Source of the DNA: Mesonia algae | GTDB lineage: Bacteria; Bacteroidota; Bacteroidia; Flavobacteriales; Flavobacteriaceae | Assembly: GCF_003253545.1 (NCBI RefSeq) | Contig: NZ_QKYV01000001.1 | Location: 124,001-188,000 of the forward strand | Length of the DNA: 64,000 nt | Direction of reading: 5' to 3' | Part shown: positions 1 through 8,401 of the stretch, one piece after another | Position numbering within the stretch: position 1 is the stretch's first letter | Layout of the letters: each line of letters starts with the position of its first letter | The notes under the pieces: generated by a model | Seen by the model: only the letters and a program-made list of their open reading frames with translations | Told to the model about the DNA's origin: nothing | The model's database searches: none | Made by a program: the position numbers and the translations under genes

Positions 1-838
1 TCGCTTTTCCAATAATCTGCGACTCCATTGGAAACTCTGAAGTGATGAAGTAAGGATCTACAGCAATGCAATGTCCGCCTACTCCGCAACCTGGTTGTAA
101 GATATTTACTCGGGGGTGTTTATTTGCTAAATGTATCAACTCCCACACATTGATATCCGCTTTAGCGCAAATTAAAGACAACTCATTCGCAAATGCAATT
201 TGCACATCCCGACTTGAATTTTCGGTGAGTTTACACATTTCTGCGGTACGGGCATTGGTGGCATGCAACTCTCCTTTTACAAATGCACGGTAGAAATCGA
301 TGGCCTTTTGAGTACTTGCCTCATCCACTCCTCCAATCACTCGGTCGTTATGAACGAGCTCGTGCATCACATTTCCAGGCAGCACACGTTCAGGGCAGTA
401 AGCGATATGAATTTCACCTTCCAGTTCAGGACGCTCTGCATAGATCAATTTCATCATCTTTTCGGTAGTTCCCACTGGGGAAGTGGATTCGATAATATAT
501 AGATCGCCTTTTTTCAACAACGGAATTACCGCTTTAGTAGCAGCTTCTACATACGAAATATCGGGCTCGTGGTTTCCCTTAAAAGGGGTAGGTACTACAA
601 TCAGATAGGTATCTGCCTCTTTAGGCTTGGTGTCGGCTTTAAAAAAGCCTTCTTTCACTGCTTTGGCTAAGATCCCCTCTAAGTCGGGTTCTACAATATG
701 GATCTTCCCTTGATTAAGGGTTTCTACAACTTTTGGATTAATATCTACTCCCCAAACGTTTACTTGATTGGAAGCTATTAAAGCGGAAGTGGGTAGGCCT
801 ATATAACCTAATCCTATGGTAGTAACTGCTGGTGTCAA
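1..838 (-). CDS. wecC: UDP-N-acetyl-D-mannosamine dehydrogenase, 5' part (cut by window edge)
   Basis: Nucleotide-sugar dehydrogenase oxidising UDP-ManNAc (or a similar UDP-HexNAc) to the uronic acid for surface polysaccharide. The frame reads leftwards off the window, so only about 279 N-terminal residues are visible. A Rossmann GLGYIGLP motif lies at residues 9-16, ESTSPVGTTE and a CPERVLPG motif in the middle, and the catalytic-cysteine motif GGHCIAVDP has its Cys near residue 257. No ATG fits: an in-frame TAG lies 27 bases upstream of a TTG at 836-838, which starts exactly before the Rossmann strand and follows the purine-rich AAAAAGAAAGA, so TTG is the likely start. UDP-glucose dehydrogenase is the alternative, but the CPERVLPG and GGHCIAVDP forms favour the WecC/TviB group. 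The wzc, wza and capD genes at 12.9-18.2 kb fit the same polysaccharide role. Confidence 0.9.
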   Translation of the reverse strand, partial: MTPAVTTIGLGYIGLPTSALIASNQVNVWGVDINPKVVETLNQGKIHIVEPDLEGILAKAVKEGFFKADTKPKEADTYLIVVPTPFKGNHEPDISYVEAATKAVIPLLKKGDLYIIESTSPVGTTEKMMKLIYAERPELEGEIHIAYCPERVLPGNVMHELVHNDRVIGGVDEASTQKAIDFYRAFVKGELHATNARTAEMCKLTENSSRDVQIAFANELSLICAKADINVWELIHLANKHPRVNILQPGCGVGGHCIAVDPYFITSEFPMESQIIGKA

Positions 839-1030
839 TGTCTTTCTTTTTAAATCAGGGGGCTAAGATATAAGCTTTTGAGTGAATTGAAAGTGAATTC
901 ATGTATTATTTTTAAGCTTTATAGGTGCATGACTACTAACTTCCAAATACTTAGACGGGTTATAAACATCTAGACAGGATTTAAAATTGAGGTAATAAAA
1001 AAGTTTACTTGCGGAATGACATTCGCTTAC

Positions 1031-2017
1031 TGTCATGCAGAACGGAACAACGTGAAGGGAAGCATCTTTTTAATTAATATCTTGAATTCCTCTTTAAAAA
1101 GATTTCTCAGTCGTGCCTTCATCGAAATGACAGACATAAAATAACCTGTCATGCAGAATGGAGAGAAACGAAATGAAGCATCTTTTAATTAACACTCTGA
1201 ATTCCTCTTGATGCAGATTTCTCAGTCCTTCGTCCATCGAAATGACAGACATAAATAACCTGTCATGCAGAATGGAGAGAAACGAAATGAAGCATCTTTC
1301 TCCTTAATAACTTGAACTTCTTTTCAAACAGATTTCTCAGTCCGTTGTCCATCGAAATGAGAAGTTTGAGATTTGCAACCCAACCTTCCCAATCTAGATA
1401 CAGGAACTTAAACTGCATACTCCCTCACTAAATTTTAGATTATATCAAACCTATTTTACTTTTTGCATTACCCAAAAGGCTTCTTTTTCTTTTTTATCGC
1501 TAAAAAAACCTCTTCGATAGAAGATGCACAAACTCCAATAAAATAGCAATGCGTGAGCTAAACAAAAATCTAGACTGACTAAAAATCCATAAAAAAATCC
1601 TACGGAATCCTCAGCCACAAATGAAAAGAGCTCATCCTCCTTATCAGTCGGTCTCAAACAGCTTTTCATTTTCTAGCCCTCGCTGCTTCCTTGATTTTCA
1701 ATATATTTTTAGATAGGTCGTTTCTTCCGTTTACAAATAGCATTCGTCCATTGAAATAACAAAATTGTCGGAATGACAATCGTTTACTGTCATATTGAGC
1801 GCAGCGCAGTGGAGTCGAAATATCTTCTTATTAGCACTTTGAATTCCTTTTTATAAAGATTTCTCAGTCGTGCCTTCATCGAAATGACAAACTTGACGGA
1901 ATGAAAATCGCTTACTGTCATATTGAGCGTAGCGAAGCGAAGTCGAAATATCTTATCATTAAAAACCCTAACCTCTCTTTAAAAGGATTTCTCAGTCGTG
2001 CCTTCATCGAAATGACA
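1031..2017. repeat. Composite palindromic repeat cluster I (five units of about 102 bp)
   Basis: Gene-free stretch. Five near-identical units run 1031-1132, 1147-1247, 1261-1362, 1788-1889 and 1916-2017. Each starts TGTCAT, has an internal AATTCC core about 55-60 bases in, and ends with CATCGAAATGACA (one ends ATGAGA), so the ends are inverted copies. Left halves come in two types: TGTCATGCAGAA..AAGCATCTTT (units 1-3) and TGTCATATTGAGCG..CGAAATATCTT (units 4, 5). Right halves are of one type, GATTTCTCAGTC..CGAAATGACA. The same family recurs in two further clusters to the right. The remainder of 839-2103 holds no convincing gene. Confidence 0.9.
1572..1744 (-). repeat. 173-bp duplicated element, copy 1
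   Basis: This segment matches 6521-6693 over 173 bases with about nine differences and no gaps. On the minus strand it contains a 25-codon ORF (1666-1743, starting MLFVNGRNDL and ending EAARARK) whose stop overlaps, as ATGA, the start of a second ORF (1451-1669, starting MKSCLRPTDKEDELF). Both ORFs also exist in copy 2. All five differences inside the second ORF are non-synonymous, which argues that the DNA rather than the second protein is what is conserved. It adjoins palindromic-repeat cluster I on its right. Confidence 0.85.
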
Positions 2018-2103
2018 GACTTGTCGGAATGACAAACTTACTAGCATTGACAATTCCGAGTCCGCTTGAATCACTAGTCCGATAGATGATTTTGATACGT
2101 TAT

Positions 2104-4263
2104 CTATTTTTTTATTTCAGATAAATTTTTAATTCCCATATTCCAAAGGGTAAAACCATAAATATCGGCGTATTGCTCAATGGTTTTACTTACCGGAGTC
2201 CCAGCACCATGACCTGCGTTGGTTTCCACACGAATTAATACGGGGTTACTTCCAACTTGTTTGGCTTGCAGTTCTGCCGCAAATTTAAAACTGTGCGCTG
2301 GCACTACACGATCGTCATGATCTCCCGTCGTCACTAAGGTGGCTGGATATTCAGTTTCTGCTTTTACATTATGAACCGGAGAATACTTATATAAATATTC
2401 AAACATTTCTTTAGAGTCTTCGGCCGTACCATAGTCATAAGCCCAACCTGCACCCGAGGTAAAAGTATGGTAGCGTAACATATCTAACACACCTACTGCA
2501 GGTAAAGCCACTTTCATAAGCTCTGGACGCTGAACCATGGTGGCACCCACTAGCAATCCTCCATTGGATCCTCCACGAATCGCCAAGTAATCACTAGAGG
2601 TATATTTCTTATCGATTAAATATTCCGCAGCAGCGATAAAATCGTCAAACACATTTTGCTTTTTAGTTTTAATTCCGCCATCGTGCCATTCTTTTCCGTA
2701 TTCTCCACCCCCACGAAGATTAGCTACCGCATAAATACCGCCTTGCTCCATCCATACGGCATTGCTGATGCTAAAAGAAGGTGTCAGACTTATATTAAAT
2801 CCGCCATAAGCATACAGAATGGTAGGATTTTTCCCGTTGAGTTCTACTCCTTTTTTGTAAGTAATCATCATAGGAACTTGAGTCCCGTCTTTTGAGGTAT
2901 AAAATACCTGCTTACTTTCGTAATCAGCTGAATTGAAATCTATTTGAGGCTGACGAAATAATTCTGAAGTCCCTGCTTCAATATCATACTTATATATACT
3001 CCCTGGTGTCACATAGTTGGTAAAAGAAAAATAAAGCTCTTTCTCGTCTTTCTTCGTGCCAAAACCTCCAACGCTGCCCAAACCTGGAAGCTGTACCTCT
3101 CTAACCAGATTCCCCTCATAGTCGTATTGTTTTACGGCAGAAACTGCATCTTCCATGTATTCTGTAAAGAAATAACCTCCTCCCGTAGATGGACTCAATA
3201 CATGTTCCGTTTCTGGGATAAAATCTACCCAATTTTCAGGTTGAGGTTGCGCTGCATCAACACTGACAATCTTTTTATTCGGAGCATTTTTATTGGTGAC
3301 TATAAAGAGTTTGCTCCCTTTATTTTCAATCACATAGGTATCGGTATCGGTATTTCCAATAATGGTAACAAGTTCACTATTGGGCTGTGACAAATCTTTT
3401 AAGAAGAGTTTATTTCCCGAGGTAGAGGTACTCGCTCTAATGATTAAATAACGGTTATCTTCGGTCACACTTCCTCCTACATATCGATGTTTTTCTTCTG
3501 ATGTACCACCATAAATAAGCTGATCTTCTTTTTGTGGAGTTCCCAATTGGTGGTAAAATAATTTATGCTGATCTGTTTTTGCTGAAAGCTCACTCCCCTT
3601 AGGCTTATCATAGCTAGAATAATAAAAACCTTCATTCCCTTTCCAAGACATGCCGCTAAACTTCACATCTACTAAGGTATCTTCTATGATCTCTTTAGTT
3701 TCCACATTCATCAGCATTACTTTTCTCCAATCACTTCCGCCTTCAGAAATGGAATACGCCAAAGTTTTACCATCTTCAGAAAAACTCATCCCTCCCAAAG
3801 AAGTAGTCCCATCTTCACTAAATTGATTGGGATCTAAAAAAACGCTTGCCGTAGCAGGATCTTCTCCAGTTTTATAACGATAAATCACATATTGATTTTG
3901 TAAGCCGTCATTTTTACTGAAATAGGTATAATCTCCTTCTTTATAGGGAGCGCCTACTTTTTCATAATTCCACAATGCTGAAAGTCGGTTTTTTAAGGTA
4001 TCTCGATAAGGGATTTTACTTAAATAATCAAAGGTTACCTCATTTTCTGCTTTTACCCAAGCTTCAGTTTCTTCACTTCGATCATCTTCTAACCAGCGGT
4101 AAGGATCTTTTACTTTGGTTCCAAAATAGGTATTGACGGTATCTACTTTTTTTGTTTCAGGGTAGGTTAATGCCATGTCTTTTTCTGCAGTTTCTTGATT
4201 TTCTTTTGAATCATTACAAGCGATAAAAGCCAACGCAATGAATGGGAATAAGATTTTTCTCAT
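2104..4263 (-). CDS. Prolyl oligopeptidase family (S9A) lipoprotein peptidase
   Basis: Serine peptidase cleaving short peptides after proline, 719 aa, as expected for an S9A enzyme plus signal peptide. The N-terminus [16 protein letters not shown] is a lipoprotein signal with the lipid-anchored Cys at 16, so it should sit in the periplasm or on the outer membrane. A beta-propeller region (about 70-460) precedes the alpha/beta-hydrolase domain. The nucleophile is Ser566 in RGGSNGG, the acid lies in GDHDDRVVP (648-656) and the catalytic His is about 685 in NAGHGAG. A -7 box (TATCTTTG) lies 24 bases upstream of the ATG, and a seven-copy heptamer repeat lies about 100 bases upstream. It stands alone between two repeat clusters. 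Confidence 0.95.
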   Translation of the reverse strand: MRKILFPFIALAFIACNDSKENQETAEKDMALTYPETKKVDTVNTYFGTKVKDPYRWLEDDRSEETEAWVKAENEVTFDYLSKIPYRDTLKNRLSALWNYEKVGAPYKEGDYTYFSKNDGLQNQYVIYRYKTGEDPATASVFLDPNQFSEDGTTSLGGMSFSEDGKTLAYSISEGGSDWRKVMLMNVETKEIIEDTLVDVKFSGMSWKGNEGFYYSSYDKPKGSELSAKTDQHKLFYHQLGTPQKEDQLIYGGTSEEKHRYVGGSVTEDNRYLIIRASTSTSGNKLFLKDLSQPNSELVTIIGNTDTDTYVIENKGSKLFIVTNKNAPNKKIVSVDAAQPQPENWVDFIPETEHVLSPSTGGGYFFTEYMEDAVSAVKQYDYEGNLVREVQLPGLGSVGGFGTKKDEKELYFSFTNYVTPGSIYKYDIEAGTSELFRQPQIDFNSADYESKQVFYTSKDGTQVPMMITYKKGVELNGKNPTILYAYGGFNISLTPSFSISNAVWMEQGGIYAVANLRGGGEYGKEWHDGGIKTKKQNVFDDFIAAAEYLIDKKYTSSDYLAIRGGSNGGLLVGATMVQRPELMKVALPAVGVLDMLRYHTFTSGAGWAYDYGTAEDSKEMFEYLYKYSPVHNVKAETEYPATLVTTGDHDDRVVPAHSFKFAAELQAKQVGSNPVLIRVETNAGHGAGTPVSKTIEQYADIYGFTLWNMGIKNLSEIKK

Positions 4264-4286
4264 AGTTAGTTCGTATTGAAGGATTT

Positions 4287-4294
4287 CAAAGATA
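4287..4294 (-). promoter_or_regulatory. Bacteroidota -7 box (TATCTTTG) for the prolyl oligopeptidase gene
   Basis: Read on the minus strand the octamer is TATCTTTG, a perfect TAnnTTTG. It ends 23 bases before the ATG, giving a short leader. No clear -33 TTG was identified. Confidence 0.6.
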
Positions 4295-4359
4295 ATTATG
4301 TTTGTTTACATCTTCTAGCTTTTTTGAAATCTTTATGGCGTGTTTTTATTTTATTAGCA

Positions 4360-4408
4360 GTTAGTGGTTAGTGGTTAGTGGTTAGTGGTTAGTGGTTAGT
4401 GGTTAGTG
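4360..4408. repeat. Heptanucleotide tandem repeat (GTTAGTG)x7
   Basis: Seven perfect consecutive copies of GTTAGTG with no interruption, followed by GAAAATAGG. It lies 66-114 bases upstream of the -7 box of the prolyl oligopeptidase gene and just before palindromic-repeat cluster II. Perfect short tandem repeats change copy number by slippage, so it may vary between strains. Confidence 0.97.
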
Positions 4409-4432
4409 GAAAATAGGAGCTCTGGATTAAAC

Positions 4433-5124
4433 AGTCATAGTTTTTTGTTTTTTAACACTTTGAATTCCTGTTGAAGCAGGTTTCTCCGTCCTTCGTCCAT
4501 CGAAATGACAAACTTGTTGGAATGACAAACACTCACTGTCATATTGAGCGTAGCGCAGCGGAGTCGAAATATCTTCTTATTAGCACTTTGAATTCCTGTT
4601 GAAACAGATTTCTCAGTCGTGCCTTCTTCGAAATGACAAACTTGTCGGAATGACAATCGTTTACTGTCATATTGAGCGTAGCGCAGTGAAGTCGAAATAT
4701 CTTCTTATTAAAAATTCTAACTCCTTTTTATAAAGATTTCTCAGTCCTTCGTCCATTGAAATGACAGACATAAAAGAACCTGTCATGCAGAACGAAACGC
4801 AGTGAAGGGAAGCATCTTTTTAATTAACACTCTGAATTCCTGTTGATGCAGATTTCTCAGTCCTTCGTCCATCGAAATGACAGACATAAAAGAACCTGTC
4901 ATGCAGAACGAAACGCAGTGAAGAGAAGCATCTTTTCATTAGCACTCTGAATTCCTGTTAAAACAGATTTCTCAGTCCTTCGTCCATCGAAATGACAAAC
5001 TTGTCGGAATGACAAACACTCCCTGTCATATTGAGCGTAGCGCAGCGGAGTCGAAATATCTTTTTATTAAAATTCTAACTCCTTTTTAAAAAGATTTCTC
5101 AGTCCTTCGTCCATCGAAATGACA
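4433..5124. repeat. Composite palindromic repeat cluster II (one partial and five full units)
   Basis: A left-truncated unit ends at 4510. Full units follow at 4537-4638, 4665-4766, 4781-4882, 4897-4997 and 5024-5124. Linkers between units are either about 26 bases (AACTTGTYGGAATGACAA type) before a TGTCATATTGAG left half, or 14 bases (GACATAAAAGAACC) before a TGTCATGCAGAA left half. The last unit ends only 48 bases before the ATG of the M28 peptidase and supplies a false upstream ATG (its ATGACA end). No gene is supported in 4264-5172; ORFs here are translations of the repeats. Confidence 0.9.
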
Positions 5125-5172
5125 GACATCAAAAATCCTTGCAAACTTAGTATCTTTATCAAAATTTTTATT

Positions 5173-6075
5173 ATGATAAAATCTCTTACAGGTCTTTTCG
5201 TTTTAATTTGCTGCCATGTTTATGCTCAGCAAGAAATTACCGAACAAGAACTAAAACAGCATATTGAATACTTGACTTCCGACGACTTAAAAGGACGTTA
5301 TCCTGGGACACCCGAAAACGATAGTATCGTCAATTATTTAGTTGAGGATTTTAAATCACATGGTATTCAAACTTTAATACAAGAGTTTCCTGCTGTAATG
5401 AGAAAAGACAGTAGCTCCGTTACCACCTGGAATGTCTTAGGTTTTCTAGAGGGTAAAGATCCTCTTCTTAAAGAAGAGGTAGTGATTTTAGGTGCACACT
5501 ATGATCATTTAGGAACAAAGGGGGATCACATCTATAACGGAGCAGACGATAATGCTAGCGGAACTGCTGCTTTATTAGAAATCGCAGAAAAACTAAAAGC
5601 CAACGAACACCTGCTTCAACGCAGTGTTATTTTTATTGCTTTTGGTGCCGAGGAACAAGGTTTATTAGGAAGTAAATTTTTTGTTGGAAATCCCATTGTA
5701 CCTATAAAAAATATTGTTCTTATGCTCAATATGGATATGTTAGGACATTTAAACGAACAAAAACACGTATATATGGGTGGCGCAGGGACTTTCCCTGGAG
5801 GCGTAGAACTCATGAAAAATCTAGGAGAGCGTCTTCAATTAAATCCGATTGTACACGCAGGTTCTGTAGGCGGTTCTGATCATGTTTCCTTTTATCAAAA
5901 AGAGATTTCAGTTTTAGGTCTGCATACTGGGGGTCACGAACATTACCACCAACCTACCGATACGATAGAGCAACTTAATATTCCTGGAATAGTACTGACC
6001 TCTAATTACATCTACCAAACCTTGATGGAAATCACCTCATCAGATAGAAAAATGGAATTTATCAAACAAGATTGA
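5173..6075 (+). CDS. Secreted M28-family zinc aminopeptidase
   Basis: Exported metallopeptidase removing N-terminal residues from peptides, 300 aa. I start it at 5173 (MIKSLTGLFVLICCHVYA), a clean signal peptide ending at AQQ; an in-frame ATG at 5119 is the terminal ATGACA of the neighbouring repeat and would bury the signal peptide. Zinc-site motifs are LGAHYDHLG (His about 109), GADDNASG (bridging Asp about 125), FGAEEQGLLGS (Glu pair), LNMDMLG and GGSDHVSF, followed by the last metal-ligand region GGHEHYHQP. TATCTTTA at 5150-5157 is one base off a -7 box. It stands alone between repeat clusters II and III. Confidence 0.93.
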   Translation: MIKSLTGLFVLICCHVYAQQEITEQELKQHIEYLTSDDLKGRYPGTPENDSIVNYLVEDFKSHGIQTLIQEFPAVMRKDSSSVTTWNVLGFLEGKDPLLKEEVVILGAHYDHLGTKGDHIYNGADDNASGTAALLEIAEKLKANEHLLQRSVIFIAFGAEEQGLLGSKFFVGNPIVPIKNIVLMLNMDMLGHLNEQKHVYMGGAGTFPGGVELMKNLGERLQLNPIVHAGSVGGSDHVSFYQKEISVLGLHTGGHEHYHQPTDTIEQLNIPGIVLTSNYIYQTLMEITSSDRKMEFIKQD

Positions 6076-6159
6076 TATCATTTATACTCGGATCTAATCA
6101 CGCGGAAAGCATTTAAAAATGGAATGAATTTTTAGTTAGAAGTTTCATTTTTTAATGAC

Positions 6160-6410
6160 ATATCTTTTAATTTAAAATTCTAACTCCTGCTTAAAAAGAT
6201 TTCTTAGTCCTGCGTCCATCGAAATGACAGACATAAAATAAGCTGTCATGCAGAACGGAACAACGTGAAGGGAAGCATCTTTTTAATTAATACTCTGAAT
6301 TCCTGTTGAAGCAGATTTCTCAGTCCTTCGTCCATCGAAATGACAAGTTTGTTGTAATGACAATCACTTACTGTCATATTGAGCTTAGCGCAGCGGAGTC
6401 GAAATATCTT
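6160..6410. repeat. Composite palindromic repeat cluster III, left part
   Basis: A left-truncated unit ends at 6229, a full unit of the GCAGAA type lies at 6244-6345, and a lone left half of the ATTGAG type lies at 6372-6410, ending in CGAAATATCTT with no right half. The linkers are again 14 bases (GACATAAAATAAGC) and 26 bases (AGTTTGTTGTAATGACA..), each preceding its usual left-half type. Confidence 0.85.
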
Positions 6411-6520
6411 TTCTTCGGTTAATGAATAACAATTATAGAAGTTGAGCTCTCACTTGTTAAATATAAATTACATTAATGATTCCTTCATTTTATCTTGATA
6501 TAAAACGAAGCAAAAGATCA

Positions 6521-6693
6521 AGACTGACTAAAAATCTATAAAAAAATACTACGGAATCCCCAACCACAAATGAAAAGAACTCATCCTCCTTATCAGTCGG
6601 TCTCAAACAGCTTTTCATTTTCTAGCCCTCGCTGCTTCCTTGATTTTCAATATATTTTTAGGTAGGTCGTTTCTTCCGATTACGAAAAGCATT
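6521..6693 (-). repeat. 173-bp duplicated element, copy 2
   Basis: Second copy of the element at 1572-1744. On the minus strand it again holds a 25-codon ORF (6615-6692, MLFVIGRNDLPKN..EAARARK) whose TGA overlaps the ATG of a second ORF (6490-6618, 42 codons, MKSCLRPTDKEDEFF..). The second ORF diverges from copy 1 as soon as the 173-bp homology ends. Flanked by repeat half-units on one side and a hairpin-rich stretch on the other. Confidence 0.85.
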
Positions 6694-6815
6694 AAGAGGA
6701 TCGAAAATTGATTGTAAAATTTAAGTTAATACTTATTATTAAAAGTGAAAAATATCATTAGAAAATACACGGCTTATCGAAAATTGCACGTGAAATTTAA
6801 AGTAAAAAGGACGTA

Positions 6816-6957
6816 AAATTTTAAGCTGTTTGAACGTAGTGAGTTCTTAAAATTTAGACCTCGAATGATAAATTTAGAGCAAATTTCGTAAGCCTAGACC
6901 TTCCTGCCCGTACCGGTCGGGCGGGTTTGTTACTTTTTCCGGCGATGGGAAAAAGTA
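6816..6957. repeat. Three consecutive strong hairpins
   Basis: Hairpin 1: AAATTTTAAG (6816-6825) pairs with CTTAAAATTT (6846-6855). Hairpin 2: CCTGCCCG (6903-6910) pairs with CGGGCGGG (6918-6925), unusually GC-rich for this DNA. Hairpin 3: TACTTTTTCC (6931-6940) pairs with GGAAAAAGTA (6948-6957). No ORF covers them and no terminator-like T-run follows. It could be a structured remnant of a mobile element or a folded transcript; I do not recognise a known RNA family. Confidence 0.6.
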
Positions 6958-6984
6958 AAAATATGATTAGAAATCAAAAATTAC

Positions 6985-7203
6985 TGTCATATTGAGTGCA
7001 GCGCAGCGGAGTCGAAATATCTCTTTAACTAACACTCTGAATTCCTGTTGAAGTAGATTTCTCAGTTCTGCGTCCATCGAAATGACAGACATAAAAGAAC
7101 CTGTCATGCAGAACGAAACGCAGTGAAGGGAAGCATCTTTTTAATTAATACTTTGAATTCCTGTTGAAGTAGATTTCTCAGTCCTTTGTCCATCGAAATG
7201 ACA
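6985..7203. repeat. Composite palindromic repeat cluster III, right part
   Basis: Two full units, 6985-7087 (ATTGAG left half) and 7102-7203 (GCAGAA left half), separated by the 14-base linker GACATAAAAGAACC. A diverged half follows, containing a TTTCTCGACTCGGCTCG core up to the stop of the ABC ATPase gene at 7246. Together with 6076-6984 this is an 1170-base stretch without a supportable protein gene. Confidence 0.85.
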
Positions 7204-7245
7204 GACAGGTTTCTCGACTCGGCTCGAAGTGCCAAGAAAAAATCA

Positions 7246-8223
7246 TTAAGACCCCATTCTTCTTTTTAGAAGTTCTTCATCTACTTGAAGACTTATTCGG
7301 GTTCCGGGAGAGATGGCTTTTGGATGGTGAAAAAGAATTTGTTGTTCGTTTTTTTCAGCTTTAGCGATAATCATATAGGTAGACCCATTAAAATAGCTCT
7401 GCTCTATTTGAACTTCTAGATGGCCCTGAGCGGATCGCTGTAATTCATGAGGATATAGAAGTACGGATTGGCTATCTAACCCCTTCTTAAAAAGCCTAAT
7501 ATCTAGCACGTTCACCTCATCAAAAAGAGAAGCAACATAAGCATTGGGTGGGGATTGATAGAGCTGCTGCGGAGTATCCTTGGCAATGACCTTACCTTCT
7601 CTCATCACCAAGACTTGATCTGAAAAACCCAGCATATCTTTACTATCGTGCGTAGCAAATAAACAGGTGATCTGTTTCTTTTTGAGAAAATTAAATAGGT
7701 CCCGACGGAGTTTATTCTTTCTAAAATTATCTATAAAATTAAAAGGCTCATCTAATAATAAAAATTGGGGTTCTTTCGCTAAAACTTGCGCTAGAGCTAC
7801 CCGTTGTTTTTGTCCGCCACTCAACTTCTTTACATGGGTCTCTGCAAAAGCTTGCATATCGATAACTTGTAGCAATTCGTCTACGCGTTCTTGGTTATAA
7901 GCTGCTTTTTGACGGCTTAAAAATTTTTCAATGTTTTGCCTTACGGAAATATAGGGCATCAATTCAAATTCTTGAGGTAAATATTTCATTTGAGGATGCC
8001 CCGGAATAAGGTGATAGGCCGGACCTAAAATCTGATCCTTATCCCAAAACAGATCTCCGCTATGCAGATCTATAAGTCCGTACACCGCTTTGAGCAGCGT
8101 GCTTTTTCCGCAACCACTTTCTCCGATAACACTCACATGGCTTCCTTTTTCTACGCTAAAGCTGATCTCATGTAAGGTCTCTTGTTCCTCGTAGGCAAAT
8201 GAAATTTGGTTAACGTATAGCAT
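7246..8223 (-). CDS. ABC transporter ATP-binding protein, orphan
   Basis: ATPase of an ABC importer, 325 aa. Walker A GESGCGKST lies at about 35-43, the signature LSGGQKQR at about 133, Walker B FLLLDEPFNFID just after, and the switch His in ATHDSKD at about 190. Residues about 245-325 form an extra C-terminal domain resembling the TOBE-type domain of spermidine/iron/molybdate-class ATPases. No permease or binding-protein gene is adjacent, so the substrate cannot be inferred. The gene lies just downstream of a terminator and upstream of repeat cluster III, so it is probably monocistronic. Confidence 0.88.
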   Translation of the reverse strand: MLYVNQISFAYEEQETLHEISFSVEKGSHVSVIGESGCGKSTLLKAVYGLIDLHSGDLFWDKDQILGPAYHLIPGHPQMKYLPQEFELMPYISVRQNIEKFLSRQKAAYNQERVDELLQVIDMQAFAETHVKKLSGGQKQRVALAQVLAKEPQFLLLDEPFNFIDNFRKNKLRRDLFNFLKKKQITCLFATHDSKDMLGFSDQVLVMREGKVIAKDTPQQLYQSPPNAYVASLFDEVNVLDIRLFKKGLDSQSVLLYPHELQRSAQGHLEVQIEQSYFNGSTYMIIAKAEKNEQQILFHHPKAISPGTRISLQVDEELLKRRMGS

Positions 8224-8320
8224 AGGTTTTTTTTGTAAAGGTAAAGTTTCATGTGGAGAATCTTTATGAAAAGCTTAAGGATAGCCGTTTTCGCTAGGAT
8301 TTGTGCCTGTTTTTGGAAAT

Positions 8321-8352
8321 AAAAAAACCTCACGATTAACGTGAGGTTTTTT
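8321..8352 (-). terminator. Rho-independent terminator after the DUF4625 lipoprotein gene
   Basis: Stem AACCTCACG/CGTGAGGTT with loop ATTAA, flanked by A-run and T-run, so it can act on either strand. It lies 50 bases downstream of the lipoprotein stop. Confidence 0.85.
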
Positions 8353-8401
8353 CTATAAGCTTTAGTTCTTATCAGCTTTAAAAAGATACTTTTTAGAAAA
8401 C

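Noticed and set aside
66-502. Plus-strand ORFs near the left edge
   Set aside because: They are antisense to the well-supported wecC frame and show no protein features.
1451-1669. 72-codon ORF as a real protein gene
   Set aside because: Only its first half is in the duplicated element, all differences between copies change the amino acid, and the tail is not shared; it is described under the repeat instead.
4360-4408. Telomere-like or origin iteron interpretation of the GTTAGTG repeats
   Set aside because: Only seven short perfect copies, no dnaA box, no rep gene and no replichore context.
4435-4656. A 73-codon minus-strand ORF
   Set aside because: It is a translation of the palindromic repeats (MSFRQVCHFEEG.. 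pattern), and equivalent repeats elsewhere do not keep the frame.
1031-5124. CRISPR array suggested by regularly spaced repeats
   Set aside because: Units are about 100 bp with palindromic ends, the intervening linkers are repeated rather than unique, and no cas gene is present.
8151-8333. A 60-codon ORF upstream of the ABC ATPase
   Set aside because: It overlaps the ATPase start and a terminator stem and has an unremarkable low-complexity sequence.
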